A DNA stretch of 38,609 nt, taken from the NCBI RefSeq assembly GCF_001672975.1, contig NZ_LZKU01000280.1, forward strand, positions 1-38,609, read 5' to 3'. Positions within the stretch are counted from its first letter, which is position 1; the number at the start of each line of letters is the position of its first letter. The notes below the pieces were generated by a model. That model was not told the DNA's origin, searched no databases, and saw only the letters and a program-made list of their open reading frames with translations. Below are positions 8,318-16,958 of the stretch, one piece after another. Source of the DNA: Mycobacterium sp. 1465703.0 (lineage in GTDB: Bacteria; Actinomycetota; Actinomycetes; Mycobacteriales; Mycobacteriaceae). A program made the translations under genes and the position numbers.

Positions 8318-9814
8318 TCAGATTCGCATCTCGCGGAAGAACGCGTACACCCGGATTATCCAGCAGGCCAGCGGAATCACCAGCGCGATGGCGAACAACT
8401 CGAGAAGCTCGACCCTACGCCGCATCACCGGAGAAAACTCTCGCTGAGGCGCGACCAACCCACACATCACCAGAAGTACCGTCAACGTGACTAGAGCGAT
8501 GGCGGCTTTGATCTGCAAGCTGTCGACGAACGTAGCTGTCTTGACTATCACGACAACTGCGATCACCAGACCGCCGCCGATCAAGACAGCCGATTGGACG
8601 AGATCGTGGTGGCTGCGGCCACGCAAACACAGCACGGTTGCCACCGCGATACCGAAAGCTATTCCTTGCCAGGATAATCCGTTTGCTGCGTCCAGAGCGA
8701 AACAGCAACCGATGGCGGCGAGTATCGCCGCCGCAGCTACCAGCCCGGTCAGATATTCTCTAGCCCGGCGCACCTGGTCAGCCATCCCCGCCTCGGTGGG
8801 AATGACCTGTTTACCGATTGCATTGACGCCCTCCACCGCGGTGACGCCCTGGGTTTCGATGTCATCGAGCGGTTCACCCGCGGTCGGAACCCGGGGCACC
8901 GGTACGCCGGACAACACGATCGTGGCCCTGGGCGCCAAGTAGACGACCATAACCGCCACAGTGGCCAAAATCGCGCCTACCGTGCGCGGATACCAACCCA
9001 GGAATTGTTGTGCCACTGCAGCCGGTGCACCGAACACCGCGAGCGCTATCACGGCGGTGTACAGCGCACGGGCCCGCCCGGATCCCAGCAGCTGCAACAA
9101 TGCAACCAATGCCGTCAGCGCCAGCGCCATGGGCAGCGCCTGGGCACCATGCACCTCCGGTAGGACATACAACGACCCGCCGAATATCAACGGCAGGCCA
9201 GACCCGGACAGCCAGGCTGCCCTGCGCCTGTCGCCCGGCCGGAACGACAGCACGAGACTGGTAGCAGCAAAGCACATTCCGGTTATCAACGCCGCGGCCG
9301 CAGCAACCGGCACGCCGGCGATCCGAAGCGTCCCTGCAGCCTTGGGAAGTATCAGCACCGTCGCTGCTGCCAGCGCGATACTGAGGACGAACCACGCTGC
9401 CATCCAACGTTGCTCAGTGAACCAGCCGCCGCGGTTGTCTTGCGGCTCGGCCATGCCTTCCAGTTCGTCGCTCAACGGCGATGAGGCAGGTGTATTGGCT
9501 TCCGCGACGATCAGCAGCTCGCCGTCGTGGACGCCCGCCTCAGCCAACGACCGATCCAGCTCGATGACGTCGCCCGTCAGGCGGGTGAAAACCCACTTAC
9601 CTTCGGAATTATCAAATTTCACGTTCAGGCCGGCGCCTGCGAGAAGCTGATCGTTGGCTAACTCGATGACGTCGTTGACGATCGCCGACGTGTTCACCCG
9701 GCTGGGAACCGCGACGTCGACGAGCAGTCCGCCGACCAGAACCGCGATCCGGCCGAGCTCCTGCTCATCGGTTGACTCGGAATCCAGCTCGGTGAAGGAT
9801 GACGGTAGCGTCAT
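8318..9814 (-). CDS. eccD: EccD (first copy): multi-pass channel subunit
   Basis: The protein is about 498 residues when started at ATG 9814. A longer in-frame reading to 9991 would run into the eccC upstream region and looks non-coding. Residues 17-95 form the ubiquitin-like N-terminal domain (GRIAVLVGGLLVDVAVPS, then a GELL segment), which binds EccC in known structures. About eleven hydrophobic helices follow. The C-terminus has the typical EccD ending: SPVMRRRVELLELFAIALVI, then LACWIIRVYAFFREMRI. The gene is divergent from eccC, with about 100 bp between starts, and its stop lies two bases from the eccB stop. There is no clear Shine-Dalgarno sequence. It is a complete gene with no frameshift, so it is not a decayed copy. 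A second, different eccD lies 4 kb away; see the findings. Confidence 0.9.
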   Translation of the reverse strand: MTLPSSFTELDSESTDEQELGRIAVLVGGLLVDVAVPSRVNTSAIVNDVIELANDQLLAGAGLNVKFDNSEGKWVFTRLTGDVIELDRSLAEAGVHDGELLIVAEANTPASSPLSDELEGMAEPQDNRGGWFTEQRWMAAWFVLSIALAAATVLILPKAAGTLRIAGVPVAAAAALITGMCFAATSLVLSFRPGDRRRAAWLSGSGLPLIFGGSLYVLPEVHGAQALPMALALTALVALLQLLGSGRARALYTAVIALAVFGAPAAVAQQFLGWYPRTVGAILATVAVMVVYLAPRATIVLSGVPVPRVPTAGEPLDDIETQGVTAVEGVNAIGKQVIPTEAGMADQVRRAREYLTGLVAAAAILAAIGCCFALDAANGLSWQGIAFGIAVATVLCLRGRSHHDLVQSAVLIGGGLVIAVVVIVKTATFVDSLQIKAAIALVTLTVLLVMCGLVAPQREFSPVMRRRVELLELFAIALVIPLACWIIRVYAFFREMRI

Positions 9815-9906
9815 CTGGTGGTGACGTTTCTGCGACCCATAAAGCGCGACAATACCTTTGAATGACCCTTGTATGTTCGTCAGAATCGGGTGTCGGGTAT
9901 TTCCAC

Positions 9907-9912
9907 AGGAGG
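9907..9912 (+). promoter_or_regulatory. Ribosome binding site that sets the eccC start
   Basis: AGGAGG at 9907-9912 lies four bases before TTG 9917. It favours the TTG over upstream in-frame starts near 9869, because those lie before this site and the sequence between them is unlike EccC. Confidence 0.65.
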
Positions 9913-9916
9913 CAGG

Positions 9917-12900
9917 TTGGCAAGACAAGGGTTCGTCCGCCGCCTGCGCGTAGCGCCGCCGCGAATGCCCGGTGGAGAGGTCGCACTTCAATCGCCTCCG
10001 GAAGTGCCGCGGATCATCGCGGGGAATTTGCTGTCCAAGCTGATGCCGGTGATGATGCTCGTCGCGGTCGTCGGAATGATCGCGTTGATGGTCACGGTCG
10101 GTGGCCGCGACATCACCCGCAACCCGACATTTCTGATCTTTCCGATGATGATGGTCATGTCCGTAACGGGCATGTTCATGGGAGGTAGTGGTCGACCCGG
10201 CAAGGCCGCGGCGGAACTCGACGAGGAGCGCAAGGACTTCTTCACCTACTTGGCAGGCCTACGCGACGACGCCGAAGAAACCGGGTGTGCGCAGCGCGCC
10301 GCGCTTGAGTGGAGCCATCCGGATCCGCGGACCCTCATCGAGGTGGCGGGTACCCGCCGCATGTGGGAGCGCCGTCCCACGGACAGTGATTTCTGCCACG
10401 TTCGCGTCGGTGTCGGTACGCATCGACTGGCCACCCGGTTGCTGGCACCGGAAACCGGGCCGCCGGAAGACCTGGAGCCGGTCTCGACAAATGCCTTGCG
10501 GCGCTTCGTCAGCACGCATTCCGTGGTGCACGCATTGCCAACAGCGGTCTCGCTGCGCGCTTTTCCGACCATCACCTTCGACGGTGAGCGCCAACTCAGT
10601 CAGCAGTTGGTCCGGTCGATGATTTTGGAGCTGTGCGCCTTTCACGGTCCTGACCACCTGCAGATCGCGGTGGTGACCGCCAATCCCGACAACCGCAGCT
10701 GGAGCTGGGTCAAGTGGCTGCCGCAGGCCCAACATGCGTCGGCGCGTGATGGATGCGGACCGATGCGGATGCTGTTCCCGTCGCTGCGGCTCCTCGAGGA
10801 TTCGCTGACGTCGGATCTCGCAGAGCGCGGCCGCTTCAGCCGCAACGCGGCGCCGACACAGGGCGTCACCCAGCTTGTCGTGGTGATCGACGATGGTGCC
10901 GTCGCCGGTGACGAACGATTGATCACCGATGCCGGGTTGGACAGCGTGACCGTGCTCGACCTCAACGGTCCCCGCAGGGGGCGCCCGTCGGGGCGCAGCC
11001 TGCAGTTGGTGGTGGAGAACGACGACGTCGGCGCGCGGACGGCAGCCGGCACCGAACGCTTCGCCACCACTGATCGCATCAGCCTCGCCGAAGCCGAGGC
11101 AACCGCAAGGGTTTTCAGCCGTTACCAGATGGGCGGCGCGGCCCATCTGGTCAGTCTGGAATCGGAAGCGCGGGCCACAGATCCCGGATTGATGGCGCTG
11201 CTGAAAATTCCCGACGCCGCCAAGATGGTTCCCGAGGAGGTGTGGCGGCAGATCACCGCGCGGCGCCGGTTAAGGGTCCCGGTCGGCTACACACCGACCG
11301 GTCATCCGCTCGAGCTGGACATCAAAGAATCCGCCGAAGGCGGCATGGGTCCGCACGGCCTGTGCATCGGCGCGACCGGATCGGGCAAGTCCGAGTTCCT
11401 GCGCACCTTGGTGCTGGCCATGATCACGTCGCACTCGCCGGAAGCGTTGAACCTGATCTTGGTGGATTTCAAAGGCGGGGCAACCTTTCTCGGACTCGAG
11501 GGTGTTCCCCATATCGCAGCGATCATCACCAACCTGGAAGACGAGTTGACGATGGTCGACCGGATGCGTGATGCGCTGGCCGGCGAAATGAACCGCCGCC
11601 AGGAGTTGCTTCGCTCGGCGGGCAACTTCCCCAACGTGACCGAGTACGAACGTGCCAGGGCCAACGGTGCCGAATTGGATCCGCTGCCGGCATTGTTCAT
11701 CGTGGTGGACGAGTTCTCCGAATTGCTCTCGCAAAAGCCGGACTTCGCCGAGTTGTTCGTGATGATCGGCAGACTGGGCCGATCACTGCACATCCATCTC
11801 TTGTTGGCATCGCAACGTCTGGAAGAGAGCAGGATGCGTGGGCTGGACTCCCACCTGTCGTACCGGATCGGCCTGAAGACCTTCTCGGCCGGCGAATCGC
11901 GCAGCGTGCTCGGTGTGCCCGACGCCTACCACCTTCCCAGCGTCCCCGGCTCTGCCTTCCTGAAGTGCGACGCCGACGACCCGATCCGCTTCAACGCCTC
12001 CTACGTCTCCGGTGAGTACATCAGCCCCCGCATGGCCTCGCGCAGCGGACGGGTTTCGCTGCTTGGCGCGCAGGCGCCAAAGTTATTCACCGCCACCCCG
12101 GTCGAGAAGGATCCCACACCGGCAGCGGCGCCCGACGATCCCGCCGACGCGCCCGAGCCCCTGTCGTCGGGTCCGACCAAAATCACCTTGCTCGATGTCG
12201 TGGTCGGCCGGCTGCGCGGCCATGGGCGCCCCGCTCACGAAGTCTGGCTGCCGCCCCTGGAAGCCAGCCCGGCGGTCAACGACCTGCTGCCGAGTTCGAC
12301 GTGGCACGATCCGCACAACGTCAACGGACGTCTATGGCTGCCGATCGGTGTGGTGGACCGCCCATACGACCAGCGTCGCGACACGCTGATCCTGGATCTG
12401 TCGGGGGCCGCCGGCAACATCGCGGTCGTCGGTGGTCCGCAGTCGGGCAAATCCACGGCGATCCGCACACTCATCATGGCCGCGGCGGCCACCCACTCCC
12501 CCGAGCAACTGCAGTTCTATTGCCTCGACTTCGGGGGCGGCACACTGGGCAGCCTGACGAGTCTGCCGCATGTCGGCAGCGTGGCCGGGCGGATGGACGC
12601 AGACCGCATCCGCCGTACTGTCGCGGAGGTCAGCGGGTTGCTACGCGAGCGTGAATTGCGTTTTAGGGACCTCGGAATCGAGTCGATGCGCGATTTCCGC
12701 CAGCGCAAAGCCCAGTTGGCCGCGTTGCCGCCGGATGTCGCGGCGCAGAATCCCCTGAGCCAAGACAAGTTTGGCGACGTGGTTCTGGTGGTCGACGGGT
12801 GGGCCACTATCAGAAGCGATTTCGAAGCGCTCGAACCGACGTTGCAGGCCATCGCGATCGGTGGCCTGTCCTACGGTATCCACCTGGCCGTCACCGCCAG

Positions 12901-13942
12901 CCGCTGGATGGAGATCAGGCCGGCGGTCAAGGACATGCTCGGTAGCCGTATCGAACTCCGGATGGGCGACCCGATCGACAGTGACATCGGCCGTAAATGG
13001 GCCGAACTCGTTCCGCTGGGCCGCCCCGGCAGAGGCATGAGCCCTGAGCGATTGCACATTCTGATCGGATTGCCACGCCTGGATTCCAGCTCCGGCATCG
13101 AGGATCTGCCTGCCGGCGTCGCCAACTCCTGTGCGGCGGTTCGTCAGCTGTACGGCGACCGGCAGGCGCCGCAGGTCCGGATGCTGCCGCATAGCGTGGA
13201 CCGCGCCGCCGTCGTAGACGCCGCCCGCCGGGCGGACTCCCTCGGCAGAGCAAAAGTTGCGATCGGTATCAACGAGGCCGAATTAGCGCCCGTGGTACTG
13301 GATTTCGATGTACAACCACACCTGGTTGTGCTCGGTGACAGCGAATGCGGCAAAACCGGCCTGCTGGGCAATATCGCCTGCGGCCTGATGGAGAACGCAT
13401 CGTCGCAGGAATGCAGAATCGTCCTGGTCGATTTCCGGCGCACCCTGCTCGGCGTCGTCGACAACGAGTACCTCAACGGTTATGCGACCGCCGCACAATC
13501 GTGCACGGATGTCATGACGGAGCTGGCAACCTCACTCAAGGAGCGGCTGCCCCCGAGCGACATCACCCAGCAGCAACTCAGAGACCGCTCGTGGTGGCAG
13601 GGCCCGGACGTGTACGTGCTGATCGACGATTACGACCTGATCCCCGGCGGATCAATGTCACACCCGCTGGGGCCGCTGATCGAATACCTTCCCCAGGCAC
13701 GGGATATAGGGCTGCGCGTGGTGGTCGCCCGGCGTATCGGCGGTGCCGGCCGGGCGATGATGGATCCGATCATCGGCCGGCTAAAGGATCTCTCGTGTAA
13801 CGGTCTGGTGATGAGCGGCACCAAAGACGAGGGTGCGTTGTTCGGTTACAAAGCCCAACTGATGCCACCGGGTCGCGGCATGCTCATCTCGCGGACGATG
13901 AAAAGTGATGTGATCCAACTGTCCCGGATGCCCGACCTATGA
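9917..13942 (+). CDS. eccC: EccC: FtsK/SpoIIIE-type triple-ATPase of type VII secretion
   Basis: This 1,341-residue protein is the ATPase motor of the ESX complex. It has two membrane helices (about 39-59 and 69-88), a stalk domain, and three FtsK-like ATPase domains in one chain. The Walker A motifs are at about 485-492 (GATGSGKS), 839-846 (GGPQSGKS) and 1140-1147 (GDSECGKT). The first domain also has the expected Walker B (LFIVVDEF). Domain 2 has VVLVVDGW, which lacks the acidic pair, as is usual for domains that bind substrate signals rather than drive turnover. Domain 3 has VYVLIDDYD. The gene is not split into a and b parts as in ESX-1. The TTG start, just after AGGAGG, gives MARQGFVRRLRVAPPR, like other EccC N-termini. 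Its stop overlaps the start of the second eccD by four bases. Confidence 0.96.
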   Translation: MARQGFVRRLRVAPPRMPGGEVALQSPPEVPRIIAGNLLSKLMPVMMLVAVVGMIALMVTVGGRDITRNPTFLIFPMMMVMSVTGMFMGGSGRPGKAAAELDEERKDFFTYLAGLRDDAEETGCAQRAALEWSHPDPRTLIEVAGTRRMWERRPTDSDFCHVRVGVGTHRLATRLLAPETGPPEDLEPVSTNALRRFVSTHSVVHALPTAVSLRAFPTITFDGERQLSQQLVRSMILELCAFHGPDHLQIAVVTANPDNRSWSWVKWLPQAQHASARDGCGPMRMLFPSLRLLEDSLTSDLAERGRFSRNAAPTQGVTQLVVVIDDGAVAGDERLITDAGLDSVTVLDLNGPRRGRPSGRSLQLVVENDDVGARTAAGTERFATTDRISLAEAEATARVFSRYQMGGAAHLVSLESEARATDPGLMALLKIPDAAKMVPEEVWRQITARRRLRVPVGYTPTGHPLELDIKESAEGGMGPHGLCIGATGSGKSEFLRTLVLAMITSHSPEALNLILVDFKGGATFLGLEGVPHIAAIITNLEDELTMVDRMRDALAGEMNRRQELLRSAGNFPNVTEYERARANGAELDPLPALFIVVDEFSELLSQKPDFAELFVMIGRLGRSLHIHLLLASQRLEESRMRGLDSHLSYRIGLKTFSAGESRSVLGVPDAYHLPSVPGSAFLKCDADDPIRFNASYVSGEYISPRMASRSGRVSLLGAQAPKLFTATPVEKDPTPAAAPDDPADAPEPLSSGPTKITLLDVVVGRLRGHGRPAHEVWLPPLEASPAVNDLLPSSTWHDPHNVNGRLWLPIGVVDRPYDQRRDTLILDLSGAAGNIAVVGGPQSGKSTAIRTLIMAAAATHSPEQLQFYCLDFGGGTLGSLTSLPHVGSVAGRMDADRIRRTVAEVSGLLRERELRFRDLGIESMRDFRQRKAQLAALPPDVAAQNPLSQDKFGDVVLVVDGWATIRSDFEALEPTLQAIAIGGLSYGIHLAVTASRWMEIRPAVKDMLGSRIELRMGDPIDSDIGRKWAELVPLGRPGRGMSPERLHILIGLPRLDSSSGIEDLPAGVANSCAAVRQLYGDRQAPQVRMLPHSVDRAAVVDAARRADSLGRAKVAIGINEAELAPVVLDFDVQPHLVVLGDSECGKTGLLGNIACGLMENASSQECRIVLVDFRRTLLGVVDNEYLNGYATAAQSCTDVMTELATSLKERLPPSDITQQQLRDRSWWQGPDVYVLIDDYDLIPGGSMSHPLGPLIEYLPQARDIGLRVVVARRIGGAGRAMMDPIIGRLKDLSCNGLVMSGTKDEGALFGYKAQLMPPGRGMLISRTMKSDVIQLSRMPDL

Positions 13943-15423
13943 CCAGCGCGCTGACGAAGGACGAGCTTCAGGTGATCTCGGCAGCGGCCCAGCGGGTGCG
14001 GGTGTCGTTGCTGTGCAACACAACTCAGATGGACGTGGCGCTGCCGCTGGACGTTCCGATCGTCGGGTTGGTGCCGCAGTTGATTCAGCTTGCCGGTACG
14101 CACAAAGCCGGACAGGACGACTTATCCGACGATCCGTCCACGACGGAGGCAAAGAACAGCATCTGGACGCTGAGCCGGCACCGCGGCAAAACGCCCCTGC
14201 TGCCGGAGATCACCCTGCGCGAAGCCGGTGTCGCCGAGGGAGAGTTGCTACGCCTGAACGCCGAGCGGGCCTTGGCCACGCCCACGCTCTACGACGACGT
14301 CGTCGATGCTGCCGCGCGGCTGAACAAAGCCGGCCATCCCGGGTGGGATGCCACCGCGGCACGCTGGATGGCGTTCGCGGGCGTGTATCTGGCCTCCGCG
14401 GTGTGGGTGTACCTCCTGGTGGCAAACCGGTTTGCATCCAACCGCGCTGGTTTGGCTGCGCTGTCGGTGGTTGTCGGGCTGCTACTGACGGGCGCGGCCG
14501 CGCTGGCCTACCGCCGCCATGCGCAGCGCGATATCGGCGCGGCGCTGGCCTGGTCGGTGCTGCCGATCGCGACGGCGGTCGCGTGGCTGGCGCTACACAG
14601 GTTGGGCGGGTACGGATTGGCCGCCGGCTGCGCCGCCATGATCGTCGTTGCTGCCGCACTGTTTCGCTGTGTGGGCACCGGGCACTGGGGTTATCTCGCG
14701 GTTCAGGTGGTCTATGCCCTCGGTGGTCTCGCGCTGGTGGCACACACCGTAGGGCTGCGCACCGACCTGGTGGGTGCCGGCCTGGCGGTGATTGCCGCGC
14801 TCGGCTGCCTCGCGGTCCCGGGGATGAGCGTCCGGTTCGCTCGAATAAAGCCGTTGCTGCGCGCTTTCGAGCGCAGGGATGCCGGGTCGGCAAACAAGTC
14901 GCCTTCGGCTGCTACTGCCGAGCGCAAGCAGATCGACACCGTCACATCGCCTGCCGCCGAGGCTGTTTGGGCGCGAGTCGAGTCCGAAACCTTGACCCGC
15001 TCGGCGCTCTACACCGGCTTGGCAATCAGTGCCGGGATCGGTGCATGCGCAGTCCTGACCTCCGGACCGGTGCACTGGTCCACCTTGACATTCGCGTTGG
15101 GATGCGCGCTGACGCTGGGGCTTCACACACAACAGGCCATTACGGCGGTCGAACGTAGCGCATTGGCGATACCCGCTGTCGGACTTGTCATATCGACTTG
15201 TGCGCTGGCACAGGGCGCCAGCCGCCCAATACCCTTAGCAGCGATTGGCGCGCTATTGGGCACGACTGTCGCGTTCGCGGTGATCGGAGCGATCGCCTGG
15301 CCCGGACGGCGGCCTGAGCGCCTGAGGACGTCACTGAGCTACTTAACCTACCTGGTCATCGCGGCGTTGATCCCGCTCGCGTTGTGGGCGGTCGGTGCTT
15401 ACGGATCGTTTGGTTTTTCGTGA
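13939..15423 (+). CDS. eccD: EccD (second copy): multi-pass channel subunit
   Basis: This 494-residue protein has a ubiquitin-like N-terminal domain. It begins around VRVSLLCNTTQMDVALPLDV and includes SIWTLSRHRGKTPLL and EAGVAEGELLRL. About eleven hydrophobic membrane helices follow, and a cytoplasmic loop containing ARIKPLLRAFERRDAG lies between two of the helix groups. The C-terminus (LRTSLSYLTYLVIAALIPLA, then WAVGAYGSFGFS) fits the EccD family. It starts with an ATG that overlaps the eccC stop (ATGA), and its TGA overlaps the mycP ATG by one base, so eccC, eccD and mycP are probably translationally coupled. It differs strongly from the eccD at 8318-9814, so the pair is not a recent duplication. 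In ESX-3 and ESX-5 structures each protomer contains two EccD chains. Confidence 0.92.
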   Translation: MTSALTKDELQVISAAAQRVRVSLLCNTTQMDVALPLDVPIVGLVPQLIQLAGTHKAGQDDLSDDPSTTEAKNSIWTLSRHRGKTPLLPEITLREAGVAEGELLRLNAERALATPTLYDDVVDAAARLNKAGHPGWDATAARWMAFAGVYLASAVWVYLLVANRFASNRAGLAALSVVVGLLLTGAAALAYRRHAQRDIGAALAWSVLPIATAVAWLALHRLGGYGLAAGCAAMIVVAAALFRCVGTGHWGYLAVQVVYALGGLALVAHTVGLRTDLVGAGLAVIAALGCLAVPGMSVRFARIKPLLRAFERRDAGSANKSPSAATAERKQIDTVTSPAAEAVWARVESETLTRSALYTGLAISAGIGACAVLTSGPVHWSTLTFALGCALTLGLHTQQAITAVERSALAIPAVGLVISTCALAQGASRPIPLAAIGALLGTTVAFAVIGAIAWPGRRPERLRTSLSYLTYLVIAALIPLALWAVGAYGSFGFS

Positions 15424-16796
15424 TGCGCTGGCTTGCGTTCCTAGTCGTCACGGTGTTCATCGCGGTGACGGACCTGGCTTCGGCGCCAGCGCTGGCCGTC
15501 GAACCGCCGCTGGTGCCGCCAGGACCACCGCCCAGCGGCCCCGTTGCTCCTCTCGACCCGACCGAACAGAAATCCGAGTGCGGCGCGGGCGTAGTGCTTC
15601 CCGGCAGCCAGTTCCGGCAGCGCCCGAGTGCCGATGCAATGCTTGATTACAGTGGCGCGTGGAGGTTTTCGCGCGGCGCCGGACAAAAGGTCGCGGTCAT
15701 CGACACCGGTGTGTCGCGCCATCCCCGGCTACCCGCCCTAGAAGCCGGCGGGGACTATGTGTCGTCGTCTGACGGGTTGGCGGACTGCGATGGGCACGGC
15801 ACCCTGGTCGCCGGCCTGATCGCGGCCGCCCCGAGCCCCGATGACGCCTTCGCCGGCGTGGCACCGGAGGCGACCATCTTGTCGATCCGCCAGAACAGCG
15901 ATGTTTACTCGGTGAAGGGATCCGCCTCCGGTCAGAACGACCCCAACGCGGTGTCGCCAGGCTACGGCAACACCCGGACTTTAGCGCTGGCCATAGCCCG
16001 CGCCGTGGATCTGGGTGCCACGGTGATCAATCTCTCCGAGACGGCCTGCGCGCCGGTGGGCGCGGGGATGGATGACGCATCGCTCGGGCAAGCGGTCCGC
16101 TATGCCTTCGAGCGAAACGTCGTGGTCGTCGCGGCCGCGGGAAACGTTGGGTCACAAGGGCTTTGCAGCGCGCAGAACGACGTTCGCGACCCGAACCTTC
16201 CCCTGGCAGATGACTGGGGCTCAGTACGCACGATCGCCAGTCCGCCGTGGTTCGCCGACTATGTGCTGACCGTGGGAGCGGTGGCGCCGGACGGAAAGCC
16301 AAGTGATTTCTCGTTACATGGACCATGGGTAAGTCTCGCGGCGCCAGGAGAGCAACTCACGTCACTGAGCCCCAATGGGCCGGGACTGATGAACGCTTGG
16401 CAAGATCCGCAACGGGGTCCGGTTCCGGTCAACGGCACGAGTTTTGCCGCTCCCCTTGTCTCCGGTGTCGTCGCCCTGGTGCGGTCCCGGTTTCCCGATT
16501 TGTCGGCCCAGCAGGTCGTCGAGCGAATCAAACGCACGGCGCAGACGCCGGCGGAGGGACCCAATGCCGCAACCGGCTACGGTGTGGTCGACCCGATCGC
16601 AGCGTTGACACACGACCTGCCCCCGGCCGCGCAGATGCCGTCTCATTTGACCGGCCACGCGGTTGATCGACCGAAAGCCCGGCATCCGGTCAGCACCAGG
16701 GGCCGCGATATTGTCCTGATCGTCGTGGCCGTGTGCGCGGCACTGGCGACGGTCGCCGTCGTGATGATCAGAAATGTGACGGGGCAACCGAAGTGA
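15423..16796 (+). CDS. mycP: MycP: mycosin subtilisin-like serine protease
   Basis: This 457-residue mycosin has a signal peptide (about 1-26, MRWLAFLVVTVFIAVTDLAS). The subtilase domain follows, with catalytic Asp94 (AVIDTG), His125 (CDGHGT) and Ser340 (NGTSFAAP), and the oxyanion Asn241 (AAAGN). A Pro-rich linker leads to a C-terminal membrane helix (DIVLIVVAVCAALATVAVVM) and a short cytosolic tail. All catalytic residues are present. MycP is needed for a stable ESX membrane complex and can cleave some substrates. The ATG at 15423 overlaps the TGA of the upstream eccD by one base, so translation is probably coupled; a GTG at 15420 is an alternative. The reading frame also extends 5' into the end of eccD, but that part lacks a signal-peptide character. 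Confidence 0.95.
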   Translation: MRWLAFLVVTVFIAVTDLASAPALAVEPPLVPPGPPPSGPVAPLDPTEQKSECGAGVVLPGSQFRQRPSADAMLDYSGAWRFSRGAGQKVAVIDTGVSRHPRLPALEAGGDYVSSSDGLADCDGHGTLVAGLIAAAPSPDDAFAGVAPEATILSIRQNSDVYSVKGSASGQNDPNAVSPGYGNTRTLALAIARAVDLGATVINLSETACAPVGAGMDDASLGQAVRYAFERNVVVVAAAGNVGSQGLCSAQNDVRDPNLPLADDWGSVRTIASPPWFADYVLTVGAVAPDGKPSDFSLHGPWVSLAAPGEQLTSLSPNGPGLMNAWQDPQRGPVPVNGTSFAAPLVSGVVALVRSRFPDLSAQQVVERIKRTAQTPAEGPNAATGYGVVDPIAALTHDLPPAAQMPSHLTGHAVDRPKARHPVSTRGRDIVLIVVAVCAALATVAVVMIRNVTGQPK

Positions 16797-16906
16797 AACT
16801 TGGGTTTGGTCGAACTGACTCACTGGACAGCTACCGTAGTCAGCCGGGCGACCGGGCTGGTCTCGGGCCTCTGCTGTGTCCGGCATCTCCTGTTCAGTTG
16901 TGGCAA

Positions 16907-16936
16907 TTGACATTACGATTGAGCAAAAAGGATACT
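16907..16936 (+). promoter_or_regulatory. SigA-type promoter for the EspI-like gene
   Basis: A perfect TTGACA (16907-16912) is followed after 18 bp by GATACT (16931-16936), a 4/6 match to TATAAT that keeps the conserved A2 and T6. It lies just upstream of the EspI-like start, so the 5' leader would be only about 15-20 bases. It also means this gene need not depend on read-through from mycP, which ends 162 bp upstream of the start. Confidence 0.55.
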
Positions 16937-16958
16937 GCCGGTAAATCGAGGTGCGCTA

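Noticed and set aside
9869..9916. Upstream eccC start at 9869
   Set aside because: AGGAGG at 9907-9912 lies downstream of it and just before TTG 9917, which also gives the typical EccC N-terminus.
9815..9991. Longer N-terminus for the first EccD (start at 9991)
   Set aside because: It would add 59 residues that do not look like EccD and overlap the eccC start region; ATG 9814 gives the normal EccD length.
14013..15158. Plus-strand 381-codon frame inside the second eccD
   Set aside because: The eccD frame in the same region has ubiquitin-like and membrane-helix features; this one is an Arg/Gly/Ala-rich shadow of high-GC DNA.
15384..15422. Longer mycP start at 15384
   Set aside because: The extra 13 residues would precede the signal peptide and overlap eccD; ATG 15423 gives a normal signal peptide.
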